NCBI RefSeq assembly: GCF_011250635.1
Contig: NZ_JAANNP010000002.1
Span: 400,125 to 464,124 of the forward strand
Direction of reading: 5' to 3'
DNA from: Motilibacter deserti
GTDB taxonomy: Bacteria; Actinomycetota; Actinomycetes; Motilibacterales; Motilibacteraceae
Length of the DNA: 64,000 nt
Shown here: positions 8,144 through 17,611 of the stretch, one piece after another
How the letters are laid out: each line of letters opens with the position of its first letter
Position numbering within the stretch: position 1 is the first letter of the stretch
Position numbers and translations under genes: made by a program
The notes under the pieces: model-generated
What the model saw: the letters and a program-made list of their open reading frames with translations, nothing else
Told to the model about the DNA's origin: nothing
Databases searched by the model: none

Positions 8144-10354
8144 TCACCAGAGCCCGAGCTCGCGCCCGCGGGCGACGGCCTCGGCCCGGGAGCCCACCCC
8201 GAGCTTGCGGTAGAGCGCCTTCGCGTAGCCCTTGACCGTGTTGATCGACAGCCCGAGCTCGGCCGCGAGCGCGGGCTGCGCGAGGGGGCCGCGCAGAGCA
8301 CGGAGAACGGACAGCTCGCGGGCGGTCAGCGGCTCGACGAGCTGCGCCGCCGTCCCGCCGGCCTGGACGCGCCCGGCCCGCTGCTCGAGCATCGTGGCCT
8401 CCTCCTCGAGGAACGGCATCGCCGGCGCCTCGTCGAGTGCCGCCCGTGCGGCGTCCAGGCGCGCGAGCGCACCGGACGGGCTGGCGCAGGCCAGCTCCTC
8501 GTGCGCGGCCGCGACGAGCACGAGCGCTGCGATGCCCGGGTGCGAGGCCGCCGTCAGCTCCGAGGCCGCCGTGCGCAGGGCGGCGAGCGCGCCGGCGGCG
8601 TCCCCGCGGTGCCGGGCGAGCAGGCCTGCGGACGCGTCGAGCAGGGCGAGGCTCGGCCCGGCGGCGGCGCCGAGCTCGTCGCGCAGCCGCCGGGCCTCGT
8701 GCGCGGTGGCCGCCACCAGCCGGGCGAGCTCGTCCCAGGCGTGCGCCCGGCAGAGGGCCCAGGCGAGCAGGCCGGCGGTCTCCGTGCGCGAGGGCGCGGG
8801 CAGCGCGGCGGTCGCAGGCGCACGCCAGGCGGCCTGCAGCGCGTCGACCGCTGCGTCCACGTGACCCGCGCAGAGCAGGGCCCCGCCGAGCGCCACGTGG
8901 GCCACGACGAATCCGGGCAGTGCCGGGTCGTCCTCCTGGGCCACCGCCTGCCGGGCGTACGCCTCGGCGACGTCGGGCAGGTCGCCCGGCCCGGCGTGCA
9001 CGGAACGCAGGGCCGCGACGACCGACCGGCCGCAGCGGAAGCCGGGCAGGTCGAACGCGGCCTCGGCCGCGTCGGCGACGGCCAGGAACCGGTGTACGTC
9101 CTGGCGTCGCCCTGACTGCCCGGCCGCCCACGCGAGCAGCGTCGCGAGGGCGGGGCTCGTGCGAAGGCGAGCCTCTCCCACGGCCTCGCCGAGGGACACG
9201 AAGGACCCGAGCGCGCCGGACGCGAGGAACGTGGCGGCCTGCCCGAGCAGGAGGGCGACGGCCGCGCCGCTGTCCCCGGCGTCGAGCAGCAGACGGACGG
9301 CCGGCTCGGGCTCCCCACGCGCCGCGAGGGCGCTCGCCGCGCGCCGGGCCGCCTCCTGCCGGCCGGGGTACGCCTGGCGCAGCAGCCCGCGCCGGAAGAC
9401 GGGGTGGCAGGAGTACGCCGCTCCGTCCTGGGCCACGAAGGCGCCGGCACGTTCGAGCGCCCGCAGGACGTCCGCCGATCCCTCGGCGCCGAGCGCGGCG
9501 TCGCAGAGGGCCGGCTCGAGGACGGGGAGCACGGCTGTGACGAGCAGGAAGCCCCGCTGACCCGGGGGCAGCCCCTCGAGCACCTCGGCGATCAGGTAGT
9601 CGGCCATCTGCTCGCGGCCCCTCGCCCGGGCGTGCTCGACGGGGCGCGGCGACCCGGCCGCGAGGGCGGCGAGCACGACGCCGGCGGCCCACCCGTCGGC
9701 CTCCTCGAGCACGTCCGCCGGCACCTGCGCGGCGCCCGGCCCGAGAACGGCGTCGAGGAGCGCTCGCTGCTCCCTCGGCGTGAGCCGCAGCTCGTCCGCC
9801 GCGAGCTCGCGGAGCAGGCCGCGCGCCCGCAGCCGTGGCAGGGCCAGCGGCGGCGCGGACCGGGACACGAGCACGACGCGCAGGCCGGGCGGCAGGTAGT
9901 CGAGGAAGAGCTCGAGGCCCTCGTGGACCTCGCCGCTGGTGACCGCGTGCAGGTCGTCGAGCACGAGCACGCCGGGCCCGTCCCCGATCCCGTTGAGCAG
10001 TTGCGGGACCGCGTCCTCCAGCGGGTTGGAGCCGGCGACGGCGAGCGCGCGATCGGCGCGGGCGGCGGCGTCGGGGGACACGGCGGACAGGCCGGCGGCG
10101 ACGTACGACCAGAAGCGCCGGGGGTCGTCGTCCCCCGCATCCAGCGACACCCACGCCACGGGCAGGCCGCAGCCCGCCGCCCAGTGCGCGACCAGCGTGG
10201 TCTTCCCGTAGCCCGCACCGGCCACGACCGTGGTGACGGGCGCGTCACCCCGGTCGAGCGCGGCGAGCAGCCGGTCCCGTGCCACGAGGGTGGACGGGGC
10301 ACGGGGGAGACGGGTCTTTGCGGCGAGCAGCGTGCCGCGACCGTCGCCGCCCAT
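8144..10354 (-). CDS. LuxR-family ATP-dependent (LAL/MalT-type) transcriptional regulator
   Basis: A 736-residue STAND-ATPase regulator. N-terminal P-loop AGAGYGKTT at residues 45-53, Walker B VLVLDDLHAV near 129-138, then winged-helix and helical-repeat regions rich in Ala/Leu, and a C-terminal LuxR helix-turn-helix (from about residue 673: LTARELSVLRAL, INTVKGYAKALYRKLG). ATG start with a GGAGGGGG ribosome site. Shorter than typical 850-950-residue LAL proteins. It diverges from a hydrolase/glycosyltransferase pair across a repeat-bearing intergenic region, so it probably controls that pair. The ligand is unknown. Confidence 0.88.
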   Translation of the reverse strand: MGGDGRGTLLAAKTRLPRAPSTLVARDRLLAALDRGDAPVTTVVAGAGYGKTTLVAHWAAGCGLPVAWVSLDAGDDDPRRFWSYVAAGLSAVSPDAAARADRALAVAGSNPLEDAVPQLLNGIGDGPGVLVLDDLHAVTSGEVHEGLELFLDYLPPGLRVVLVSRSAPPLALPRLRARGLLRELAADELRLTPREQRALLDAVLGPGAAQVPADVLEEADGWAAGVVLAALAAGSPRPVEHARARGREQMADYLIAEVLEGLPPGQRGFLLVTAVLPVLEPALCDAALGAEGSADVLRALERAGAFVAQDGAAYSCHPVFRRGLLRQAYPGRQEAARRAASALAARGEPEPAVRLLLDAGDSGAAVALLLGQAATFLASGALGSFVSLGEAVGEARLRTSPALATLLAWAAGQSGRRQDVHRFLAVADAAEAAFDLPGFRCGRSVVAALRSVHAGPGDLPDVAEAYARQAVAQEDDPALPGFVVAHVALGGALLCAGHVDAAVDALQAAWRAPATAALPAPSRTETAGLLAWALCRAHAWDELARLVAATAHEARRLRDELGAAAGPSLALLDASAGLLARHRGDAAGALAALRTAASELTAASHPGIAALVLVAAAHEELACASPSGALARLDAARAALDEAPAMPFLEEEATMLEQRAGRVQAGGTAAQLVEPLTARELSVLRALRGPLAQPALAAELGLSINTVKGYAKALYRKLGVGSRAEAVARGRELGLW

Positions 10355-10470
10355 CCCCCTCCGTCCCGCTCGCGCCTGCTCGTAGCTCGTTCCCAGGGTG
10401 GCCGCTGCGCGGGGCGCGCGCCACCCCGTAGAGCCGACACGGACGGGGTGCCGGCGGGGCGAGGCCGGGT

Positions 10471-10534
10471 GGTGCGGGGACAGGGGGGTGCGGGGGCAGG
10501 GGGGTGCGGGGGCAGGGTGGTGTGGGGACAGGGT
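10471..10534. repeat. Four tandem 16-bp G-rich units upstream of the hydrolase gene
   Basis: Units 10471-10486, 10487-10502, 10503-10518 and 10519-10534 follow the pattern GGTGCGGGGRCAGGGK with one or two changes each. The last unit runs into a 12-bp hairpin (arms 10526-10537 and 10543-10554, loop GCGCG). The array sits between the divergent regulator and hydrolase starts. The top strand has regularly spaced G-runs and could form G-quadruplexes. Confidence 0.8.
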
Positions 10535-10572
10535 GGTGCGCGACCACCCTGTCCGGGCCGAGCCTCGAGGGC

Positions 10573-11559
10573 GTGCCGATCCTTCCCGACCTCCTCGTCC
10601 CCGATGTCGCTGTCCCGGCCTCGCTGCCGACGCCGTCCTGGCTGGCCGCCCGTCCTGTCGTGCTCGACGTGGGGGGGCCGGTCCGCGTCCTCGACTTCGG
10701 CGGGCCCGCCGACGCCCCGCTGCTGCTCTGCCTGCACGGCCTCGGTGGCAGCGCCCTCAACTTCGCGGTCGTCGGGCCGGCGCTGGCCTCTGCCTTCCGT
10801 GTCGTCGCGCTCGACCTGCCGGGGCACGGCGGCAGCCGGGCGACGCCACTGCCCCGGCAGGCGGGCCGCCGTGCCCCGTCCGCGCTGCTGGACTGCCTCG
10901 ACGTCGTGCAGGGCCTGCTCGCCGACCAGGAGCGGTACCCGGTGCTCCTGGGCCACAGCCTGGGCGGCATCCTCGCGCTGCTGCACGCGACCCGCAGCCC
11001 TGGTCGGCTGGGCGGCCTGGTGCTCCTGGCGCCTCCGGTCGCCCGGGCCTGCGGGCGTCGCATCGACCCCCGGCTCGCGGCCAGGCACGCCCTGCTCTCG
11101 GCGCCCGGCGTCCGCCGGCTCGTCAGCGGCCGGGTCGCGTCGGCCAGCGCACACGACCTGGTGCGTATGCAGATCGAGCAGGCCACGCCCGATCCCGGCG
11201 CAGTGCCCGCCGACGTCGTCGCGGCTGCGATCGCCGAGGAGGCCGCCCGGCCCGGGCGCGCGGAGGCGGCGCGTACGCAGTGGGACGCGATCGTGGGGGT
11301 GGTGGCACTGCTGGCCCGGCCGGCTCGGTTCCACGCCCTGCTGCGCGGGCTCGACGTGCCCGCACTCTGGCTGCAAGGCGACGAGGACCCCCGGGCCCCG
11401 GTCGCGTCGGCGCGGGCCCTCGCACACTCGCTGCCCGCGTGGGCGTACGCGGAGCGGAACGGCGTCGGGCACCTGCCGCATCTCGAGGACCCGGCGTGGG
11501 TCGTCGACCGCATCGAGGAGTGGGCGAGGCCGGAAGGAGGGCCGACATGGCCGAGGTGA
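10573..11559 (+). CDS. Alpha/beta hydrolase
   Basis: 328 residues from the GTG at 10573. Nucleophile elbow GHSLGG with Ser near residue 129, oxyanion-region LHGLGGSALNF, a likely acid in LQGDEDPRAP and the catalytic His in GVGHLPHLEDP. No signal peptide. The frame stays open upstream to a GTG at 10504, but that would place the tandem repeats in the coding region, so the later start is preferred (GAGGG just upstream). The 3' end overlaps the glycosyltransferase start by 13 bp, so they form one operon. The substrate is unknown. Confidence 0.85.
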   Translation: MPILPDLLVPDVAVPASLPTPSWLAARPVVLDVGGPVRVLDFGGPADAPLLLCLHGLGGSALNFAVVGPALASAFRVVALDLPGHGGSRATPLPRQAGRRAPSALLDCLDVVQGLLADQERYPVLLGHSLGGILALLHATRSPGRLGGLVLLAPPVARACGRRIDPRLAARHALLSAPGVRRLVSGRVASASAHDLVRMQIEQATPDPGAVPADVVAAAIAEEAARPGRAEAARTQWDAIVGVVALLARPARFHALLRGLDVPALWLQGDEDPRAPVASARALAHSLPAWAYAERNGVGHLPHLEDPAWVVDRIEEWARPEGGPTWPR

Positions 11560-12851
11560 TGGTGACGGTCATGCCGTTCACCGGGCACGTGACCCCGGTG
11601 CTGCAGGCGGTGGAGGCGCTGCGGGGCGCCGGGCACCGCGTACGCGTCTACTGCGGGTCCCGGTTCGCGGCCCAGGCCGCGGCAACGGGCGCCACGCCCG
11701 TGGTGTGGCGGCACGCACCGGACTTCGACGAGCGTGACCTGCGGGCGACGTTCCCGCGGGCCGGGCGCCCCGGCCCGCGGGGCGCACTCGCGAACCTCGA
11801 GCACGTCTTCGTCCGCACGGCCGCGCTCCAGGCGCAGGACCTGCGCGAGGAGTGGGAGCGCCGGCCCTGGGACGTCCTGGTCGCCGACTCCTTGAGCCTC
11901 GGCGGTGCACTCGTCTCCGAACGGCTGGGGACCCCCTGGGCGACCGTGTCGGTCGTGCCGCTCGCGCTGCCCAGCCGCGACCTCCCTCCGCCCGGGCTGC
12001 CGCTGGCGCCCGGCCGGGGCCGGCTCGGCCGTGCCCGCGACGCGGCGCTGCGGGGCGCGGTCCGCGTGGCCTCCGGACGGCTGCGCCGGGCGCTGCGCCA
12101 GACGAGGGCGGCCGCCGGGCTCGACCCCGCCGCCGTGCGGCTCGACGACCAGTGGTTCTCGCCGTTCCTCGTCATGGCGCTGGGGATCCCGGGTCTCGAG
12201 CCGGAACGGACCGACCTGCCCGCGCACGTGCACTTCGTCGGGGCCTTTCCGCCCGGAGGGGACGCCGCGCTGCCGCCGGGCTGGGAGCCGGCGCTGCGTG
12301 CGCGGCGGCCGGTGGTCCACGTCACGCAGGGGACTTTCGGGACCGACCCCGACGACCTGCTGCGGCCGGCCATCGCGGGCCTCGGCGGGCGGAGCCTCAC
12401 GGTCGCGGCCACGACCGGCGTCGTGGGCCGGGATGCGTTGCCCTTCGCGGTGCCGGACGGCGTCCTCATCGCGGCCCGGGTGCCGTACGCCCGGCTGCTC
12501 CAGCTCACCGACGTGATGGTGACCAACGGCGGCTGGGGCGGCGTGCTGGCGGCGCTGCGGCACGGCATCCCGCTCGTCGTCGCCGGCCGGGACCTGGACA
12601 AGCCGGCGATCGCGGGGATGGTCGCCCGGAGCGGGGCCGGGATCGACCTGCGCACCGGGCGCCCGTCCCCGGAGGCGGTGGCCGCCGCGGTCGACCGGGT
12701 GCTCACTGAGCCTTCCTTCGCGCAGCACGCCCGTCGCCTCGCCGACCAGTTGAACGCGCACGACACGGCCGGCGAGGTCGTGCGGCTGGTCGGCCAGCTC
12801 GTCGCCGACGGAGCGCGGGTCGTCCGCGAGGCCAGCCCGTGGGCCGCGTGA
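11547..12851 (+). CDS. GT1-family glycosyltransferase (MGT/UGT type)
   Basis: 434 residues with the GT-B fold layout. The N-terminus (MVTVMPFTGHVTPVLQAVEAL) is the acceptor-side motif of macrolide and flavonoid glycosyltransferases; the C-terminal domain has TQGTFGTDPDDLL and the donor-site TNGGWGGVLAALRHGIPLVV. Strong GGAAGGAGGG ribosome site. Cytoplasmic. It shares an operon with the hydrolase and is probably controlled by the divergent LAL regulator. Together they may modify a small hydrophobic compound, but substrate and product cannot be read from the sequence. Confidence 0.88.
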   Translation: MAEVMVTVMPFTGHVTPVLQAVEALRGAGHRVRVYCGSRFAAQAAATGATPVVWRHAPDFDERDLRATFPRAGRPGPRGALANLEHVFVRTAALQAQDLREEWERRPWDVLVADSLSLGGALVSERLGTPWATVSVVPLALPSRDLPPPGLPLAPGRGRLGRARDAALRGAVRVASGRLRRALRQTRAAAGLDPAAVRLDDQWFSPFLVMALGIPGLEPERTDLPAHVHFVGAFPPGGDAALPPGWEPALRARRPVVHVTQGTFGTDPDDLLRPAIAGLGGRSLTVAATTGVVGRDALPFAVPDGVLIAARVPYARLLQLTDVMVTNGGWGGVLAALRHGIPLVVAGRDLDKPAIAGMVARSGAGIDLRTGRPSPEAVAAAVDRVLTEPSFAQHARRLADQLNAHDTAGEVVRLVGQLVADGARVVREASPWAA

Positions 12852-12897
12852 GCTCTCGCCGCCTGTCGCCGCCGTCCGGCGCCCGGCACCTGTCGAC

Positions 12898-12903
12898 TAG
12901 CCT
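12898..12903 (+). promoter_or_regulatory. Leaderless -10 box of the FAH-family gene
   Basis: TAGCCT ends 6 nt before the GTG at 12910; no ribosome-binding sequence is present. Confidence 0.5.
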
Positions 12904-12909
12904 TCCCGG

Positions 12910-13695
12910 GTGCGCATCGCGAGGTTCTCCCGCGGCGACGCGGTGTCCTTCGGGGTGGTCAACGGGGAGGCGGCGCAGCCGGCGTCCCTGACGATCACGC
13001 CCATCGCCGGGCACCCGTTCGCCCCCTTCCAGCTGGCCGGCGAGCCGGTCCCGCTCTCGGACGTCCGCCTGCTGGCGCCCGTGCTGCCGAGCAAGGTCGT
13101 CGGTGTCGGCAAGAACTACGCCGACCACGCCCGGGAGATGGGTGGTGAGGCACCGGCCGAGCCGCCGATCTTCCTCAAGCCCTCGACCGCGGTGGCCGGG
13201 CCGCGGGACGCGATCGTGCTGCCCCCTGGACACGGGGAGGTCCACCACGAGGCCGAGCTGGCGGTCGTCATCGGCCGGCTCTGCCGGGAGGTCCCGCGCG
13301 AGCGCGCTGCGGACGTCATCCTCGGCTACACCTGCGCCAACGACGTGACCGACCGGGACCTGCAGAAGAAGGACGGCCAGTGGGCGCGGGCCAAGGGCTT
13401 CGACACCTTCTGCCCGCTCGGCCCCTGGATCGAGACCGACGTGGCGCCCGACGACGACCGGGCGGTCGGCTGCACGGTCAACGGCGAGACCCGGCAGGAC
13501 GGGCGTACCTCCGACCTGCTCATGGGCGTCGCGGACCTCGTCGCGCTCGTGTCGGCGGCCTTCACACTGCTGCCGGGTGACGTGATCCTCACCGGCACGC
13601 CGGCAGGCGTCGGCCCGATCGTCCCCGGCGACGACGTGGCCGTGACCATCGAAGGGGTCGGGACGCTGAGCAGCAGGGTGGTGGCGCGTGACTGA
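12910..13695 (+). CDS. Fumarylacetoacetate hydrolase family protein
   Basis: 261 residues with the C-terminal FAH fold: [28 protein letters not shown], the metal-binding [14 protein letters not shown], and [10 protein letters not shown] near the C-terminus. Related enzymes are acylpyruvases, oxaloacetate decarboxylases or HpcE-type isomerases; the sequence does not tell which. A paralogue directly before gltX is a conserved actinobacterial arrangement. The stop overlaps the gltX start by 8 bp. Confidence 0.9.
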   Translation: MRIARFSRGDAVSFGVVNGEAAQPASLTITPIAGHPFAPFQLAGEPVPLSDVRLLAPVLPSKVVGVGKNYADHAREMGGEAPAEPPIFLKPSTAVAGPRDAIVLPPGHGEVHHEAELAVVIGRLCREVPRERAADVILGYTCANDVTDRDLQKKDGQWARAKGFDTFCPLGPWIETDVAPDDDRAVGCTVNGETRQDGRTSDLLMGVADLVALVSAAFTLLPGDVILTGTPAGVGPIVPGDDVAVTIEGVGTLSSRVVARD

Positions 13696-15154
13696 CACGC
13701 CCGTGAGGGTCCGCTTCTGCCCGTCGCCGACGGGCAACCCGCACGTCGGGCTCGTCCGGACCGCGCTGTTCAACTGGGCCTACGCCCGGCACACCGGCGG
13801 CACGTTCGTCTTCCGCATCGAGGACACCGACGCCGCGCGGGACTCCGAGGAGTCCTACGAGGCGCTGCTCGAGACGCTGCGCTGGCTGGGGCTCGACTGG
13901 GACGAGGGGCCGGAGGTCGGCGGCCCGCACGCGCCCTACCGCCAGTCCCAGCGGATGGACGTCTACGCCGACGCCGCCCGCCGGCTGCTCGCGGCCGGGC
14001 TCGCCTACGAGTCCTTCTCCACCCCGCAGGAGGTCGAGGAGCGGCGCCGCGCCGCCGGGCAGGACCCGAAGCTGGGCTACGACAACGCCGACCGGGAGAC
14101 GACCGCCGAGCAGCGCGCGGCGTACGTCGCCGAGGGCCGGCAGCCGGTGCTGCGGCTGCGGATGCCCGACGAGGATCTGCACTTCACCGATCTCGTACGC
14201 GGTGAAGTGCGCTTCGCTGCAGGCTCGATCCCTGATTACGTCATCGTCCGTGCCGACGGCTCGCCGCTCTACCCGCTGGTGAACCCGGTCGACGACGTGC
14301 TCATGGGCATCACCCACGTGCTGCGCGGCGAGGACCTGCTGTCGTCGACGCCGCGTCAGCTCGCGCTCTACCGCGCGCTCGGCGAGATCGGCATCGGCAG
14401 CGGCGAGCCCCCGCTCTTCGGCCACCTGCCCTACGTCATGGGGGAGGGCAACAAGAAGCTCTCCAAGCGCGACCCCGAGTCCGCCATCGGCTACTACCGC
14501 GACGAGGGGTTCATCCCCGAGGGCCTGCTGAACTACCTGGCGCTGCTCGGCTGGTCGATCGCGGAGGACCGCGACGTCTTCTCGCTGCAGGAGATGGTCG
14601 AGGCCTTCGACGTCGCGCGCGTCAACGCCAACCCCGCCCGATTCGACCTCAAGAAGTGCGAGGCCATCAACGGGCAGTGGATCCGCCGCCTGGAGCCCGC
14701 GGACTTCACCGAGCGGGCGCTGCACCAGCTCGCACTCGACGGCTTCGTCTCGGCCCCGCCCACGGACGAGCAGCGCGCGCTCATGGCCGCGGCGACGCCG
14801 CTCGTGCAGGAGCGCGTGACGCTGCTCAAGCAGGTCTCGGCGATGCTCGCCTTCCTCTTCACGGACACGGTCACGATCGCCCCGGAGGCGGCGAAGCTGC
14901 TCGACGCCGGCGTCCTGCAGGCCGCGCTCGACGCGCTCGAGCCGCTCGAGGAGTGGACGACCGCGGCCACGCAGACCGCGCTGACGGCGGCGCTCGTGGA
15001 GGGCATGGGGCTCAAGCTTGGCAAGGCGCTGGGGCCGCTGCGGTCGGCCATCAGCGGCCGCAAGGTGTCCCCGCCGCTGTTCGAGTCGCTGGAGCTGCTG
15101 GGCCGGGAGCGGTCGCTGGAGCGCATCCGCGCGGCGCTCGACTCGCTGTCGTGA
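13688..15154 (+). CDS. gltX: Glutamyl-tRNA synthetase
   Basis: Charges tRNA-Glu; in most actinobacteria it also misacylates tRNA-Gln for the GatCAB route. 488 residues. Class I signatures: [21 protein letters not shown] (HIGH variant) near the N-terminus and KKLSKRD (KMSKS variant) near residue 257. GTG start inside the end of the FAH gene. It lies about 2.5 kb from the tRNA-Gln and tRNA-Glu genes. A HAD-family gene overlaps its 3' end by 4 bp. Confidence 0.97.
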   Translation: MTDTPVRVRFCPSPTGNPHVGLVRTALFNWAYARHTGGTFVFRIEDTDAARDSEESYEALLETLRWLGLDWDEGPEVGGPHAPYRQSQRMDVYADAARRLLAAGLAYESFSTPQEVEERRRAAGQDPKLGYDNADRETTAEQRAAYVAEGRQPVLRLRMPDEDLHFTDLVRGEVRFAAGSIPDYVIVRADGSPLYPLVNPVDDVLMGITHVLRGEDLLSSTPRQLALYRALGEIGIGSGEPPLFGHLPYVMGEGNKKLSKRDPESAIGYYRDEGFIPEGLLNYLALLGWSIAEDRDVFSLQEMVEAFDVARVNANPARFDLKKCEAINGQWIRRLEPADFTERALHQLALDGFVSAPPTDEQRALMAAATPLVQERVTLLKQVSAMLAFLFTDTVTIAPEAAKLLDAGVLQAALDALEPLEEWTTAATQTALTAALVEGMGLKLGKALGPLRSAISGRKVSPPLFESLELLGRERSLERIRAALDSLS

Positions 15155-15888
15155 CGACGGGGGCGGACGTAGCGGTCGAGGCGGTCCTCTTCGACGTCGA
15201 CGACACCCTGCTCGACCACACGGGGGCGGTCGAGCGGGGGTTCCTCGCGCGGCTCGCGCAGATCGCCCCCGAGGCCGAGCAGCAGGCCGCGGTCGCCGAG
15301 TGGAAGCGGCTCGAGGACCTGCACTACCCGCGCTACCTCGCGGGGGAGCTGACCTGGTCCGGGCAGCGCAGGGAGCGGGCGCGCGACATCCTCGCCTGGC
15401 TCGGCCTGCCCGCGCTGGCCGGCGACGACGAGCTCGACGCGTGGTTCGACGCCTACCGGGAGGCGTTCGACGCCGCCGTCGAGGTCTTCACCGACACCGT
15501 CGACGTGCTCGACGCGCTCGGCGTGCCGATGGGCGTCGTGAGCAACAACGAGACCGCCAACCTGCTCGCCAAGCTCGAGCGCGCCGGGCTGGGCGGCCGC
15601 TTCGACGTCGTCATCTGCCCCGCCGAGGGCGGGCTGCCGGCCAAGCCCCATCCGGCGGTCTTCCACGCCGGGTGCGAGGCGCTCGGCTCGGACCCGGCCC
15701 GCACCGCGTACGTCGGGGACCGGCTGCGCACCGACGCGCTGGGCGCGCGCGACGCCGGCCTGGTCGGGGTCTGGCTCGACCGCGCCGCCTCCGACCGCGA
15801 GGTGCCCGAGGGCGTCGTACGCATCGAGAGCCTCGCCGAGCTCCCGGCCCTGGTGGCTCGCGGCGCTCAGGACGCCGCCCGGCCGTAG
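15151..15888 (+). CDS. HAD-family hydrolase
   Basis: 245 residues. Motif [10 protein letters not shown] near residue 15, motif II around GVVSNNET, a conserved Lys in the KPHPAVF segment, and motif [19 protein letters not shown]. An alpha-helical cap lies between motifs I and II. Probably a small-molecule phosphatase. GTG start overlapping the gltX stop (GTGA), so the two are coupled. The substrate is unknown. Confidence 0.9.
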   Translation: MTTGADVAVEAVLFDVDDTLLDHTGAVERGFLARLAQIAPEAEQQAAVAEWKRLEDLHYPRYLAGELTWSGQRRERARDILAWLGLPALAGDDELDAWFDAYREAFDAAVEVFTDTVDVLDALGVPMGVVSNNETANLLAKLERAGLGGRFDVVICPAEGGLPAKPHPAVFHAGCEALGSDPARTAYVGDRLRTDALGARDAGLVGVWLDRAASDREVPEGVVRIESLAELPALVARGAQDAARP

Positions 15889-15927
15889 CCGGGACCTAGC
15901 CACCCCCTGGCCGGCTCCCGACGCACG

Positions 15928-15968
15928 AGGGCCCGCCGTACGACACCAGGTGTCGTGCGGCGGGCCCT
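15928..15968. terminator. Bidirectional hairpin terminator
   Basis: Arms 15928-15947 and 15949-15968 pair over 20 bp with one T/G wobble position, the most stable palindrome in this part of the window. It lies between the converging HAD gene and the secreted-protein gene. Confidence 0.85.
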
Positions 15969-16019
15969 GTCGTCGCAGGCTGCCCTTGTCGTGGCGGCGC
16001 CCGCTTCAGCGGCCTGGCG

Positions 16020-17345
16020 TCAGGCGGCCTTGAGGTGGTTCCACTGGCCGCCGGAGCCGGCGCGGGCGATCGCGACCGGGTCGATGACGGTGCCGCCGGA
16101 GGCAGCGCCCGGGCGGGCGACGCCGCCCTGCACGACGTACGTCTGGCCGTTGGGGCCGGCGCGCAGCACGGTGCCGTCCACCGGGTGGTACGAGACGTGC
16201 GAGAGGCGGCCGGTGGCGGCGGTGTTCACGAGCGCGTAGTTGTCGACCCGGGTGTAGTCGGAGCGGTAGCCGCCGATGGCGTCCCAGCTGCTGAGGTAGA
16301 TCGGCGCGCCGCCGGCGAAGACGAAGACCTCGCCGGAGGAGGACAGCACGAGAGCGCCGTCGGCGGGCCGCTTCGGCAGCGTGTCGAACTCCGCCTGGCT
16401 GACGTTGGTGTAGGACCGGAAGCCGCCGACCGCGGCGAAGTCGCTGACGTAGAGCGGCGCACCGCCCGCGATCACGTAGACCTCACCGGTGCTCGTCAGG
16501 TTGATGAGCGTGCCGTCGCTGAGCGACAGGGCCGGCGCGGTGGGGGTGGGGGTCGGCGTCGGGGTGCTCCCCGTGGCCCTGACGGTCACGCCGGCGCTCG
16601 TGGCCGCGGAGGCGTTGCCCGCGCCCGCGTACGTCCAGCGGTACTCCGTCGTGGCCGACGGCGTCACCACCGTGCTCGCCCGGCCGCCCGACGTCGTCGC
16701 GTTGCCGACGGTCGCCCAGTCGCCGCCCGTCTTCGCCTGCAGGGTCAGCGGCGAGCCGTCCGGAAGGGGAGCGCTCCCCGTGCGCAGCACCGAGCTGCCC
16801 GAGACGCTCACCGTGACTCGGGAGCCGGGCGCGACGGAGGTGGGGGTCGCGGAGGCGGCCAGTGTGGTCTGTCCCGAGATCTGGATGTTGTACGTCGGGA
16901 AGCCCTGCGCCCGGGTGCGGATCGCCCCGTTGTCATCGCGGTAGGTCACGCCGCCGGCGCCGAGGTTCCACGTCCCGACGCCGAGCCGGAAGTTCTGGGC
17001 GTCCGTCAGCGTCGCGCGCCACTCGGTGCGCTCCCCGTTCACCGGCGCGAAGATCAGGTTCCGGAACTTCTGCTCCTCGAGGAGCAGCGTCGTGAGCCCG
17101 GTCACCCACACCTCGACCGACTCGGCCGGCGCCGTCGTCGTCAGCGCCACGTCCACGGACGGCACCTGGCCCGCCTGGACCACGGTGCTCGTCACGTTGC
17201 TGCGCAGGTTGACGATCGAGGGGATCGCGGCGGCCTGGGCCGGCGCGGCCGTGAGCACGCCCGCCGAGGCGGTCAGGACGCCGGCGGCGAGGCCGGCTGC
17301 GGTCAGGGCGGGAACACGCATGCGGGAGCGGGGGAGCAGGCGCAT
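16020..17345 (-). CDS. Secreted repeat-containing protein of unknown function
   Basis: 441 residues. A Sec-type signal peptide: basic MRLLPRSRMRVP, a hydrophobic stretch, then APAQAAA. Residues about 40-270 are beta-rich, immunoglobulin-like (VTVSVSGSS, YRWTYAGAGNASAATSAGVTV). A TPTPTPTPT linker follows, then about three imperfect repeats of 45-50 residues marked by SGEVYV.AGGAPLYVS and A.GG(F/Y)RS. Such AGGAPLYV repeats occur in extracellular actinobacterial proteins, but I know of no defined function. ATG start with GAAGGA ribosome site; an internal ATG at MRVPAL is an alternative. Probably exported and cell-envelope associated. Confidence 0.85.
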   Translation of the reverse strand: MRLLPRSRMRVPALTAAGLAAGVLTASAGVLTAAPAQAAAIPSIVNLRSNVTSTVVQAGQVPSVDVALTTTAPAESVEVWVTGLTTLLLEEQKFRNLIFAPVNGERTEWRATLTDAQNFRLGVGTWNLGAGGVTYRDDNGAIRTRAQGFPTYNIQISGQTTLAASATPTSVAPGSRVTVSVSGSSVLRTGSAPLPDGSPLTLQAKTGGDWATVGNATTSGGRASTVVTPSATTEYRWTYAGAGNASAATSAGVTVRATGSTPTPTPTPTAPALSLSDGTLINLTSTGEVYVIAGGAPLYVSDFAAVGGFRSYTNVSQAEFDTLPKRPADGALVLSSSGEVFVFAGGAPIYLSSWDAIGGYRSDYTRVDNYALVNTAATGRLSHVSYHPVDGTVLRAGPNGQTYVVQGGVARPGAASGGTVIDPVAIARAGSGGQWNHLKAA

Positions 17346-17444
17346 AGGGGTCCTTCGACGGAGGGGAGTCGGCGAGGGGGCTTCACGGGAACTGACGTCC
17401 GTGGCAGCTCGGCGAGCGAGCCCGCCCGGCCTCGTACTCGGCAT

Positions 17445-17470
17445 AACACCACGGATCCGGCGGCTGTTCC
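17445..17470 (-). promoter_or_regulatory. Candidate ECF-sigma-type promoter of the secreted-protein gene
   Basis: On the minus strand GGAAC (17470-17466) is followed after 18 bp by GTT (17447-17445), the spacing typical of SigE-like ECF promoters. It lies about 100 bp before the start codon. These short motifs occur by chance, so confidence is low. Confidence 0.3.
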
Positions 17471-17569
17471 GGGTTTCGGCCCGGTCGGGTGGGTCACAGA
17501 TCAACTCCCCGCGGGCGTGCGGGGCCCGACGGGGAGGGGTGGGGTTCGCATGGGGCGACCGCCGTCGGG

Positions 17570-17575
17570 TACAGT
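17570..17575 (+). promoter_or_regulatory. Candidate -10 box for the tRNA pair
   Basis: TACAGT lies 36 bp before the mature 5' end of tRNA-Gln. A weak -35 (TTCGCA) lies 19 bp upstream. Confidence 0.4.
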
Positions 17576-17611
17576 TCTTCCCGTGGTCGAGCCGGGAACG
17601 GCTCAACTCCA

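Noticed and set aside
10504..10572. N-terminal extension of the alpha/beta hydrolase from GTG 10504
   Set aside because: It would translate the 16-bp tandem repeats into a Gly/Cys-rich peptide unlike any hydrolase N-terminus.
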